Source: Nitrosomonas sp. (GTDB lineage: Bacteria; Pseudomonadota; Gammaproteobacteria; Burkholderiales; Nitrosomonadaceae). From it: a DNA stretch of 36,104 nt. The notes beneath the pieces are model-generated. The model was not told the origin of the DNA. It saw nothing but the letters and a program-made list of their open reading frames with translations, and did no database searches. The stretch covers positions 1-36,104 of the forward strand of contig NZ_JALHQJ010000032.1 of assembly GCF_022842015.1 (NCBI RefSeq). The letters are read 5' to 3'. Positions 26,278 to 34,903 of this stretch are shown here, in pieces. The position numbers and the translations under genes were made by a program. Each line of letters begins with the position of its first letter. Position 1 is the first letter of the stretch.

Positions 26278-28527
26278 ATGTTTTTATCCAAAAAAACCAT
26301 AATTTCAATAAAGAGATTATTGATAATGAGTTTAACTACTCTTGCTCTGGCGATAGGCAGTGCGAGCGTTGTTGCATCCGATATTCAAACCATTCAGTCG
26401 GCAGTGACTGCTTTTCAGACCATTGGCACATTGCGCAGGGAAACACCAATTAATGGTGATGCTATCGCTGCAGCCTATGCGGGTGAACTACAAACGCTAA
26501 CACAAGAAATCGATACAACCAATTCATTAAAACTGGATAGCGATATCCTGGCGGCGATCGAAGAAATTAAAAGTAACAATGAGCCTAGCTTGGCAGCACA
26601 GGTAATCGACAAGACATTACAGCGTGTATTTTATCAAAGTTTCTTTAACCGCATCGCAGCAATACGTGATGAATTTGAGTCAGCAACATCTGCGACACTA
26701 ATTCAGACGCTGGAGGAAACTGAGGCAGTATTTCAGGCGGTTTCTGCTACGGCTGCAAGATCCAATGAAGTGTTGAGCGCGGATAGACGGTTTATCGAAG
26801 AAGGCAGTAATCCCGAATTAGACGTTCAAATTACCGAGTCTCTGGCACGTATTAGGACTGCGCTAAATAAAAACAATCCAGAAGAAGATTTTGCCACTTT
26901 TTCTGTTGAACGTTATGTGACAAGAATGTCACTAGCGCGCGCCTATTATATAGGCGTATTAAGAGAAGTAAGAGGTGTCATTGAAAATAGAAACTCAGAT
27001 TTAATTACAGCACGAATACAATTAAAAGAAGGAGAGGTTTTTTATCGCATTATTGAGTCACTAGTTGCGCGCGATAATCCGACGGGTAATGCACTGATCA
27101 AAACCCAACTAGCAGGAAATGTTGCGGATGTTGTCGCGGACGAGATTGTCAGCGAATTGAATAAGGGATTCATTGGCCGGGTTAAAGGGGAAATGGATGG
27201 CCAGGCGAATAGCGTTGGCGTAGATCGCGTCCATGCAATGGCTGAAGCTGCAGGCGCGATAGCTTTTGCCAAGATTCTTTTACCTGATTTAGAATTACGG
27301 TTGGGTGCGGAGGCACGCGCGAATCTGGAAACCGCATTAAGTGATTTGCAAACTGCTAGCAGTGATAATAGTGTGCCTAATTCGGCAACAGCACGTGATG
27401 CGATATCAGCGATTTTGAATAGCTATGAGGCTGAATTAAACCTGGTTAAATACAGTGCTACAACGACCACAGCGCTTATTGATAATGCGGTTTCAGGTTT
27501 TCAGACAATTACAGATTTACGTGGACAAACTACCATAGATGGAGAAGCAATCGGGGCCGCATATACTGGAGAATTGCAGCAACTAACACAGCTGGTTGAT
27601 CAAATCTACGGTATATCGATTAACACAGATGTTTCGAACGCAATTGAATCGGTCAAGAATGGAAATGAAGTTCCATTTTCGCTGCAAATCATTGATAAAT
27701 CATTGCAGCGTGTATTTGCTCTCGTCGTTTATGATCGAACGACGTTCGTAAGTGAAAATCTTGCTTTATCAACTGATGAACTGGTTTTAGAATGGGATAG
27801 AGCTAATTCCGCTTATAGTGCGATTGCTGGCACCGCCGGCAGGGTCAACAAGGTGCTTACGGAGGATAAACAAACACTCCAGGATGGAAGTAACCCCGAT
27901 TTAGACGATCAAATCACTTTGGCGTTCGTCCAAGGAAGGGAAGCATTAAGCAATAAAACAAATCGAGATTATCCCCTCAATGTCTGGATCGCGCGAGAAA
28001 ACATCATTATTCCACTGGTGAGAACTTTTCTGATCGGGGTATTGCGCGAAGTCGAGGGAATCATTGAAAATCGAGATGCCGATGCTACCGAAGCGAGAGA
28101 AAAACAGATCGAAGGTGAATTCTTCTACCGTATCGTTGAGAGTTTTATTGCTCTGGAAAATCCTACCGGAAATGCACTGATTAAAACGCAATTAACGGGC
28201 GATATGGCTAATGTAGTCGCAAACGAAATCGTGATCGAGATCAGTAAAGGGATTGTTGGTCAGGTCAATAGAAATATCGGTATCATAGAATTGGCTTTTC
28301 ATCTTGATAGGTTTGTGCCTCTGGTGGCGGCTGAGAGAGTATCTTTGTATATCAATATCTTTTTACCGGATCTGGAGTTGCGTTTAGGTTCTCTGGAGCG
28401 CGTAAAAATGCAGAATGCACTGCAAGATCTGAGGGAAGCCATTGAAGCCCAGGATGTTTCCAAGGCATTAACGGCAGGATCGACGCTGACCGGAATCATA
28501 TCAGCGTACGAAAACGAGCTAATCTAG
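26278..28527 (+). CDS. Exported Fur-controlled protein with two 361-residue internal repeats
   Basis: I chose the ATG at 26278 because GAAGGGG precedes it and it gives a proper signal peptide (cleaved near residue 33-34); earlier starts lie in the Fur box. The 749-residue product holds two homologous halves (about 36-394 and 396-749) offset by exactly 361 residues. Shared motifs are AFQTI..LR..T.I.G.AI.AAY.GELQ.LTQ, a LREV-x-G-x-IENR segment (228-238 and 589-599) and NPTGNALIKTQL (267-278 and 628-639). It is helical and mostly acidic, with no cysteine seen in the repeats. Iron control and the receptor next door imply iron uptake or storage at the cell surface. I do not recognise the family; algal FEA1-type iron-assimilation proteins are one possibility to test. 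Confidence 0.8.
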   Translation: MFLSKKTIISIKRLLIMSLTTLALAIGSASVVASDIQTIQSAVTAFQTIGTLRRETPINGDAIAAAYAGELQTLTQEIDTTNSLKLDSDILAAIEEIKSNNEPSLAAQVIDKTLQRVFYQSFFNRIAAIRDEFESATSATLIQTLEETEAVFQAVSATAARSNEVLSADRRFIEEGSNPELDVQITESLARIRTALNKNNPEEDFATFSVERYVTRMSLARAYYIGVLREVRGVIENRNSDLITARIQLKEGEVFYRIIESLVARDNPTGNALIKTQLAGNVADVVADEIVSELNKGFIGRVKGEMDGQANSVGVDRVHAMAEAAGAIAFAKILLPDLELRLGAEARANLETALSDLQTASSDNSVPNSATARDAISAILNSYEAELNLVKYSATTTTALIDNAVSGFQTITDLRGQTTIDGEAIGAAYTGELQQLTQLVDQIYGISINTDVSNAIESVKNGNEVPFSLQIIDKSLQRVFALVVYDRTTFVSENLALSTDELVLEWDRANSAYSAIAGTAGRVNKVLTEDKQTLQDGSNPDLDDQITLAFVQGREALSNKTNRDYPLNVWIARENIIIPLVRTFLIGVLREVEGIIENRDADATEAREKQIEGEFFYRIVESFIALENPTGNALIKTQLTGDMANVVANEIVIEISKGIVGQVNRNIGIIELAFHLDRFVPLVAAERVSLYINIFLPDLELRLGSLERVKMQNALQDLREAIEAQDVSKALTAGSTLTGIISAYENELI

Positions 28528-28539
28528 CAGCTCGCAAGC

Positions 28540-28595
28540 ACCCCTTTGAGGGGGCAGCGATGAGCCTCCGGCTTTGCCGGAGGTGATTTACTTTC
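28540..28595 (+). terminator. Double hairpin after the repeat protein
   Basis: CCCC-TTTGA-GGGG (28541-28554) is followed by a stronger stem, CCTCCGGC (28565-28572) with GCCGGAGG (28576-28583) and a TTT loop. The tail TGATTTACTTTC is only partly T-rich, so it may be a terminator or an RNA-stabilising end. Confidence 0.5.
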
Positions 28596-28769
28596 ACGTC
28601 ACATCACTTCTCGTCTCGGCATAATTGACACAGTATTAACTGGTATTAATGAATCCATCTATGGCAGTATAGTAGGTAGCGTCAGAGTGAATTTGTTTTA
28701 AGAATACTAATATACATTCCAGTTATACTGCTTAACCAGATAAAAATGTTTCTGAGATGAGGGTAAACG

Positions 28770-29201
28770 ATGAAAATTGCAATAATATTGATGATAGGGT
28801 CGATTCTTATTGGTCTATCGGCCTGCTCTAGTACTGGGCCTGTGCTATATCCCAATACGCATTTCTTATCCGTAGGTAAAGATTCCGCGGAGCAGGATAT
28901 TGAGGTTTGTAAACAGTTGGCTGAATCAGCTGGCGCTCGGGAAGGTAAGGGGCAGATGGGGGACGTGGCAACTAGTACAGCGATGGGGGCTGGTGTTGGT
29001 GCTGCAAGCGGGGCCGCAGGAGGAGCTATTCGTGGATCAGCGGGGCAGGGCTCGTTGATTGGAGCCGCCGCCGGAGCTACTGCCGGATTGCTGCGAGGAA
29101 TTTTCTTCTCGACAAGGTCATCGCAACCGAGTCAAGCCTATGCGAACTTTGTGTCGCGTTGTTTGAAAGAGAAAGGCTATGAAGTTACCGGTTGGCAATG
29201 A
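28770..29201 (+). CDS. Glycine-zipper outer-membrane lipoprotein
   Basis: The 143-residue product has a lipobox at LSAC (C19), so it is a lipoprotein. A Gly/Ala-rich stretch (about 72-112, with GAGVGAASGAAGGA and LIGAAAGATAGLLRG) is a glycine zipper, which typically inserts into or packs against membrane. The C terminus FVSRCLKEKGYEVTGWQ is common in this family and keeps a cysteine that may pair with one in the EVCKQLAE segment. The gene stands alone between two non-coding stretches. Envelope stability is a guess; no function is assigned. Confidence 0.82.
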   Translation: MKIAIILMIGSILIGLSACSSTGPVLYPNTHFLSVGKDSAEQDIEVCKQLAESAGAREGKGQMGDVATSTAMGAGVGAASGAAGGAIRGSAGQGSLIGAAAGATAGLLRGIFFSTRSSQPSQAYANFVSRCLKEKGYEVTGWQ

Positions 29202-29263
29202 GCGGTAACTTTGCCTGTTCGAAAGCTGATTATTTTTTGGAAAGAAGTGATACTTGCTCTCGA

Positions 29264-30214
29264 CTACGCCAATACCTTTCGCATTGCATCGGCTAGTTCT
29301 TCTGCGACAAATTTTGCGACATAAGCATCCGCACCTACCGATTTAACGTGATTTTCGTTTGCTTCACCTGTAAGTGAGGAATGAATTATCACCGGGATGG
29401 AGTTAAATCGCTGATCGTTTTTGACGTTGCGGGTCAGCATGAATCCATCCATTTCTGGCATTTCCAGATCGGTCAAGACTAAAGCAACTTTGTCTTGAAT
29501 TGTTTTGCCTTCGGCTTCGGCAATATCCGACATGGATTGGATTTTGGTCCAAGCCTCGAGTCCGGTTTTAGCCATGACATAAGGCACATCTAATGCTTTT
29601 AGCGCATTCTCAATCATGCTGCGCGCCAACGGTGAATCATCAGCGGCCAATACTACTTTTCCAGCAGGCAGTCTTATTTTGTTGCCAATATTTTCGGGCA
29701 TGATATCACCGCAGGAGTTAGGCAGGACATCGCGCAGAATCTGCTCAACATCCAGAACCTGAGCCAAGCGAGAGCCTTCTTTATCGCCATCAAGCCGTGC
29801 GATACTGGTGACCAAGTTACCACCCTTGCCGTCTGCAGCAATTACTTGATTCCAATCCAGGCGCGCAATTTCGTTGACTTCTTCGACTGCGAAAGCTTGA
29901 GTCGAACGAGCAAACTCAGTGACCAAGAGTATCGAAGTTCCTTTGCTCGGTTTACAACCTACAACTTTCGGTAGGTTGATGACAGTAATGACTTGACCAC
30001 GAATATTAGCTATGCCCATTACATAGGGGGGAGCGTTGGCAATTTCGGTGATGTTTGGCATAACCAGGATTTCACGTACTTTAAAAACATTAATGCCAAA
30101 TAATTCACGCTGGTTGGCACCAGGAGCTTCGCCTAATCGAAACAGCAACAATTCGAACTTGTTATTAGCAGTTAAATTGGTGCGTTCGTCAATTTCGTGC
30201 AGGGCTGTGCTCAT
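29264..30214 (-). CDS. cheV: Chemotaxis coupling protein CheV
   Basis: CheV joins a CheW-like coupling domain to a receiver and links chemoreceptors to CheA. The 316-residue protein has the CheW domain at about 18-165 (FELLLFRLG, FGINVFKVREIL, YVMGIANIRGQVITVINL) and the receiver at about 186-314, with D192/D193, phosphoacceptor D249 in LTDLEMPEMDGF and K301 in YVAKFV. A FliA-type promoter lies about 50 bp upstream, fitting class 3 flagellar control. No other chemotaxis gene is in the window. It implies a motile organism. Confidence 0.94.
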   Translation of the reverse strand: MSTALHEIDERTNLTANNKFELLLFRLGEAPGANQRELFGINVFKVREILVMPNITEIANAPPYVMGIANIRGQVITVINLPKVVGCKPSKGTSILLVTEFARSTQAFAVEEVNEIARLDWNQVIAADGKGGNLVTSIARLDGDKEGSRLAQVLDVEQILRDVLPNSCGDIMPENIGNKIRLPAGKVVLAADDSPLARSMIENALKALDVPYVMAKTGLEAWTKIQSMSDIAEAEGKTIQDKVALVLTDLEMPEMDGFMLTRNVKNDQRFNSIPVIIHSSLTGEANENHVKSVGADAYVAKFVAEELADAMRKVLA

Positions 30215-30628
30215 AGTGTGCTCTCCAAATTTGTGAAGAAAATTAGAATTAATAGTTGTGTGCGGAATCGGCTAAAGTTAGAGAATCTTGAAAAATGTGG
30301 CGAAATACTTTTTGTCATGATTATTCATGAACTAAATTGGATTGCTATCAACTAGTCGGATATTTTCTTGTCGAATGAGTGAATAAGAGTGTTTCCTTCA
30401 AAAATTTCAGGTTGGTACATTATCAGTGCAGGGTAGGTCTTTTGATTGATTGAATAAGGGTTATTTTCATTGTTTTTCCCTGGCTTCTGGAGAATCATAC
30501 TAACTAGTTGGATTCTGGCAGAAATCGCACTAAAAAAGACTGCAAGAGTTCTGACGACACCTTCATTTGGATCTGTTATTGCCGTACTTAGCCTGTTGTG
30601 TTGATTGATACTAATCCCGGAGATAAAA
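30215..30628. other. 414-bp gap with the cheV promoter
   Basis: The gap separates divergent cheV and the C13 protease gene. Besides the FliA-type promoter near cheV it holds nothing I can support. A minus-strand frame (30352-30750) overlaps the protease gene and has no signs of a real gene. Confidence 0.5.
30265..30291 (-). promoter_or_regulatory. FliA (sigma-28) promoter of cheV
   Basis: Read on the minus strand, TCAAGATT-N11-GCCGATTC matches the FliA consensus TAAAGTTT-N11-GCCGATAA at 12 of 16 positions with the exact 11-bp spacer. It ends 51 bp before the cheV start codon. Confidence 0.65.
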
Positions 30629-32047
30629 ATGGATTTATATGCAAGTATTCCTAAAGAGCTGAAGCAATCTGGGGCAGTTAAAGAACTTCGGGTATTATTC
30701 AGGAATCTGTACTGTGGATTAAAATTACTTGCATTTCGTCGCAATATCATTAGCCAAATAACGGCTTCTTATGATCAATTCATCTTGCTCCTGGGATTTT
30801 ATGGCATAACAACGTTTATTGCTTCTTATGTAATAACGCCTAATCCGGTTTTCGGTTTATTCGGTCTGGGATATATCGGTGTAGAGTTGTTGGGAGTTCT
30901 GCTGGTAGGATTTGTGCTGGCGAAACTCTGTGAACCACAAGACCAATTATTACAGTTCCTGACAGCAACATATTGTGTATTACCGTTCTTTTATCTTTTT
31001 TCTATTACTGTTATACCCTTTTTGCCAGATGCTTACTTTGATGCTGGATACATGGTTTATACGTTATGGATTTTAAGTGTCAGTTTTTATGTTGTATTAC
31101 AATTATTAAATTGGCAAAAGATTAAAGCCATAATGGTTGTCATGCTCTGGGTGTGTGCTTCATATCCACTGACTAATGTTTCGTTGAGTTTCTGGCATGA
31201 GGATTTTGATTATTCAGAAGCACTGGCTGCTTATAACGATGATGATTTAAGTTTTGTTAATCAAGAGCAGGTTTATTATAACCAATATCAATTGTTGAAT
31301 AATGCGCTCAACGTTATCGAGTCTGGTGTAGAAGGTATAACTGATCTATTTTTCATCGGATTTGGCGCTGATTCATCGCAAGATGTATTCATGAAAGAAA
31401 TTAACAATGTGCAGAACATCATGAATCTTAATCTTGGAGCGGCAGGTCGATCTGTTGCTTTGATTAATAACCTGAAAACAATCGATACCACACCACTTGC
31501 TTCATCAACAAATTTAAGAATTGCATTGAATCATATAGGCAGTAAGATAAATCCTGAGGAAGATATCGTGCTGTTGTATTTAACCAGTCACGGTTCTTTC
31601 GACCACGAGCTTTCAGTTAATATGTGGCCGCTTGAGCTCAACGACATAGGTCCAGATGATATTAGAGCTTATCTGGATGATGCAGGGATACAATGGCGCA
31701 TTATTCTGGTTTCTGCGTGCTATTCCGGTGCTTTCATTGATGCTTTGAAGAATGAAACCAGTTTAATTATGACAGCTGCAGCTTCAGACAGAGCTTCTTT
31801 TGGATGTTCAAGTGAAAATGAATTTACTTATTTTGGTGAAGCGCTGTTTAAGAATGTAGAAGGCAAATCATACCAATTCATTGATGGTTTTAATCAAGCG
31901 ATAGAAAGAATCAAACAACGCGAAATATCGGAAAATCTCATTCCTTCAAACTCTCAATTGTTTGTCGGCAACTTGATGAGAGAAAAGTTAGAGCTGTTGG
32001 AACACGATATGGCCCGATATGCTCCAGAAAGATTTGGGAGTTTTTAA
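30629..32047 (+). CDS. Membrane-anchored peptidase C13 (legumain/caspase-like) protein
   Basis: The 472-residue product (ATG after GGAG) starts with a cytosolic segment, then about five membrane helices (about 51-69, 76-100, 112-132, 140-160, 167-187), which resemble a Yip1-type domain. A soluble C-terminal domain follows from about 200. The catalytic pair of the C13/caspase-like clan is visible: H321-G in LYLTSHGSFDH and C364 in VSACYSGAF, preceded by the hydrophobic strand VLL. The region ending TAAASDRASFGCSSENEFTYFGEA also matches C13. Substrate and side of the membrane are not clear. No obvious adaptor gene is adjacent. Confidence 0.82.
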   Translation: MDLYASIPKELKQSGAVKELRVLFRNLYCGLKLLAFRRNIISQITASYDQFILLLGFYGITTFIASYVITPNPVFGLFGLGYIGVELLGVLLVGFVLAKLCEPQDQLLQFLTATYCVLPFFYLFSITVIPFLPDAYFDAGYMVYTLWILSVSFYVVLQLLNWQKIKAIMVVMLWVCASYPLTNVSLSFWHEDFDYSEALAAYNDDDLSFVNQEQVYYNQYQLLNNALNVIESGVEGITDLFFIGFGADSSQDVFMKEINNVQNIMNLNLGAAGRSVALINNLKTIDTTPLASSTNLRIALNHIGSKINPEEDIVLLYLTSHGSFDHELSVNMWPLELNDIGPDDIRAYLDDAGIQWRIILVSACYSGAFIDALKNETSLIMTAAASDRASFGCSSENEFTYFGEALFKNVEGKSYQFIDGFNQAIERIKQREISENLIPSNSQLFVGNLMREKLELLEHDMARYAPERFGSF

Positions 32048-32237
32048 GCTGGGAATGATTAAACTCGCAATTCCCCTTAGTCTTGCCGCGGGGATAGGTG
32101 CAGCGCGTGCAAAGCAAATTTATTTTGCACTACCCAGTATTGAGTTAAACAGCAGGTTTATTGTATTTGATGGTTGAGCAGCATTAAAGCGAATTTGCCC
32201 GGAATGGATTAGTTCTGCTAGTCCGAGGGATAATTCC

Positions 32238-32855
32238 TTAGAATGGTTCTAGGTCTAGCTTAACTGTGTAGCGTAGAGTTTTTTTATCCGTTTCACTTCC
32301 CCATGAAATAATTGCATTGCAAATAGTGATCTGATTTGAGAGCTCTTTTTCATGGAGTCTGGAATGAAATCTTTTGGATTCATCATGGTTTAGATAACAG
32401 ACGGGGTGGCCGTTAATATCGATATGGACCACGTCGCTGTCGAAAGGGTTGCTATTGTCGGGTATTAGATGGGCTTTCAGGATGTGCGTTTTTGTGACTG
32501 AATTGTCATCAGGATTGATGATATTTTCCTGCATCAATTGCTGAATTACTTTCTGAAACGGAGTTGCTGCAATTTTACAAGCAAATTGCCCCGATTCAGG
32601 CCAGGTGTAATAACCTTCTGCTGGTTTTGTGTGTTGCCGCGTGCTTTTTTTCGGTTGATCTGAGTTAGCGATTTTGTTTCGATTGACAGTAAGTACCAAC
32701 GCAGTGATGAGTGCAATCGGAAGAATATACGACTTGTCGACACCAGCGCCGGCAATCAGCCCAATAAATAAGGACATAATCAGAATCGACAAGATGCTTA
32801 TTTCTGGTTCCTGCTTTTTGGGGGAATCAACAGAGGATTGTACTTGTTTTTTCAT
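32238..32855 (-). CDS. Membrane protein with C-terminal HIRAN-like domain
   Basis: The 205-residue product has two membrane segments (about 20-56) and a soluble domain with the pattern HLIPDNSNPFDSDVVHIDINGHPVCYL, close to the DNPxDxxAVxVxIxGxxVGYL core of HIRAN-type domains. HIRAN domains bind DNA ends in some helicases, but small membrane-bound versions have no known role. The start lies only 4 bp after the glutathione peroxidase stop, so the two are translated from one mRNA. The HIRAN call is a pattern reading. Confidence 0.65.
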   Translation of the reverse strand: MKKQVQSSVDSPKKQEPEISILSILIMSLFIGLIAGAGVDKSYILPIALITALVLTVNRNKIANSDQPKKSTRQHTKPAEGYYTWPESGQFACKIAATPFQKVIQQLMQENIINPDDNSVTKTHILKAHLIPDNSNPFDSDVVHIDINGHPVCYLNHDESKRFHSRLHEKELSNQITICNAIISWGSETDKKTLRYTVKLDLEPF

Positions 32856-32859
32856 TAGA

Positions 32860-33399
32860 TCATTGTGTTAAAGCCTGCTCAATGGCTGTCACCACGACTG
32901 GGTCAAAAGGCTTGGTGTGCGGGCTGAATTGTGTGATGAGCTTGCCGTCACGGCCGATTAGGTATTTCTGGAAATTCCAGGTCGGATAGGTGCCGGATAG
33001 TTCAGCCAACTGCACATAAAAAGGATGTGCTTGACCTTTTTTTACCGTGATTTTCTCAAACATAGGGAATTTCACATCGTAGGTCAAGCGGCAGAAATCT
33101 TGAATTTCGGCTTCGGTTCCAGGTTCCTGCCCCATAAAGTCATTGGATGGAAAACCCAGTACGACCAATCCTTTGGATTGATATTTATCGTGCAGCTGTT
33201 CCAATCCTTCATATTGTGGCGTATAGCCACATTTGCTGGCAGTGTTCACAACGAGTAGCACTTTATCGACGTAAGCTTCGCATAAATTCACCATCTCTGA
33301 TCCTGCAAGCTTACGAAAATTCTGATCCAATAGAGTGCTGTTACAAGAAAAAGCGGGATTCGTCAGAAGAATCATGATCAACGCGAGCAAGATACGCAT
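32860..33399 (-). CDS. Exported thiol (glutathione) peroxidase
   Basis: The 179-residue product has a short signal peptide (ending PAFS, about residue 18) and a GPx domain. The peroxidatic residue is Cys57 in VNTASKCGYTPQYEGL, not selenocysteine. GFPSNDFMGQEPG and WNFQKYLI are the other family motifs; the usual Gln of NQF is replaced by Asp87, while Trp141 and Asn142 are kept. C103 (DFCRLTYDVKFPMF) is a likely resolving cysteine, pointing to thioredoxin-type reductants. A strong AAGGAGGTG site precedes the ATG. It should remove peroxides in the periplasm, useful for an ammonia oxidiser. It forms a unit with the HIRAN-like membrane protein gene. Confidence 0.9.
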   Translation of the reverse strand: MRILLALIMILLTNPAFSCNSTLLDQNFRKLAGSEMVNLCEAYVDKVLLVVNTASKCGYTPQYEGLEQLHDKYQSKGLVVLGFPSNDFMGQEPGTEAEIQDFCRLTYDVKFPMFEKITVKKGQAHPFYVQLAELSGTYPTWNFQKYLIGRDGKLITQFSPHTKPFDPVVVTAIEQALTQ

Positions 33400-33468
33400 G
33401 AGGCACCTCCTTAATTAATGGGGCAGACAGCAAATCTGAGCGCTATCTGTGTCTATCTTATTAGTATA

Positions 33469-34770
33469 TTAGAAACTGACTTGAGTTCGGAAAGAAAGCA
33501 CTGAAAAATGATCCGTGCGTTCCGGTGTACCTAAACCAGTTTTTCCAATCGTGGCATCGCTCAAGTAATAATAATTCAACATAAACCGGATGTTCGAACG
33601 GGGATACCAATTCACGCCCAGCGTAACGACTTGAATCTGGCATTTTGACGAGCCTGTTTTGCATGGGGCTGCGGTGAGGCTCTGGTTGAAGTTCTCGGCA
33701 AGATCGTAACGTCCAGAAAACTCCAGTGCGCCCCATCGATCGTTTGGTTGAGGTTTGCCAAAAGCACCACGATCTTTCTTATAAACAGCGATTTATCCGC
33801 TTACAAACCAGCTGGCCTGTACGTAGAAAGCTTGAATAATCGAATCCCTGTTGCTTCCAGTTGTTTGATGGGTATTGTCGAGTTTTGTGATAGCGTATTC
33901 ACCTTGTAGCGTAAGCGGTCCGACGGAATACGCAGTTTCGGCGGCAATAGTCGATTGGCTATTGTGGCTAGGTGCGTTTAAACTGGTGCTGGCTCCTGCG
34001 ACTCCTAAGGATTGAGTGATACCTTGGCGTCCGCCATAAACATCGACGGCTCCGGCTGATAGTGAATCTTTGGTAGCAATGTCTTGGCTGGCTGAAAGCC
34101 CAAGATGCAGAATGTGACCTTCTTCGTCGATTGGCAGCCAGACAGCGCGACCGCCATAACTGATGCCTGCAAGCGGTAAGCCAAAGTGCGACAGACTCAT
34201 TACATAAACGCCAAAACCCAGATTATCCTTGATTAGTGTCCGGTAACCAATGCCGGTTAGAAATTGTCGTCCGTTGTATATTCCGGTAGATGACGTTGAT
34301 GGCCGTTCCATTAAAGTGATTTCATTGGAGCTGGTTATTTCCTCCAATCCGCGGTACGGCTTGAATTGCCCAAGCGTTAGCTGACCAGGTCCCAGTCTGG
34401 CAGCTACCCAAGCTTCACGAAGGCTATGGGGAAATGCGGTAGTCGCATTGACTGCGAAGTCATTTTCGAACTTAAAATTAATGTCGTAAAATTTTCCCGT
34501 GATTGTGGCATAGGTTCTGCGCCAATTGATGCCCTCACGATCATTGCTATTCAGAAGCTGGCTGCCAAACGCCGGATAATCTGAATTTGCCTGGTCTGGA
34601 TATAATGAATGTGCATCGAAATGCCCACGGCCATTCAACCCTATTTCAAAATTGCCATCTTCGGTCTTGATTCTAGGGCCGCCTTTGTAAGTGAAATAAA
34701 CCGCATGACATGACGCAATGCTCATATTTGCCAGCATTATGAGGCTACAAAACTTGATCGTGCATTTCAT
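33469..34770 (-). pseudogene. Phosphate-selective porin (OprO/OprP type) gene interrupted by an in-frame stop
   Basis: The first 325 codons encode a signal peptide and beta-barrel of the OprP/OprO type (FEIGLNGRGHFDAH, INWRRTYATITGKFY, RLGPGQLTLGQFKPY). A TAA (33793-33795) interrupts it at codon 326 after WFVSG. The same frame continues for 107 codons without another stop, encoding the usual family C terminus (KKDRGAFGKPQPNDRWGALE, LGVNWYPRSNIRF) and ending in Phe as barrels do. The expected residue at the stop is Glu, so GAA to TAA is a one-base change. Without the last strands and the C-terminal Phe, the barrel should not assemble. Phosphate selectivity is a family inference; PhoBR is elsewhere in the window. 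A sequencing error is the alternative. Confidence 0.85.
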
Positions 34771-34903
34771 ATATTATTTGGATTCTGCTGCGAGGCAGCT
34801 TAGAAAGAATCAAATATGCCATATTATATATCAGCCTAAACCGTATCAATGACGCTATACCTCGAGCAGTGCGGATGAAAATAATAATTTAGATGCTTTT
34901 CGA

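Noticed and set aside
30352-30750. A 132-codon minus-strand frame between cheV and the C13 gene
   Set aside because: It overlaps the start of the C13 gene on the opposite strand, has no ribosome site and no recognisable motif.
32107-32130. GTGCAAA/TTTGCAC hairpin after the C13 gene
   Set aside because: The stem is A/T-rich, only 7 bp, with a 10-base loop and no T run, so it does not qualify as a terminator.
34776-34806. Nested inverted repeat just upstream of the porin start (GCTGC/GCAGC within GATTCT/AGAATC)
   Set aside because: It could affect porin translation or end the upstream transcript, but the inner stem is 5 bp and there is no T tract or match to a known riboregulator.
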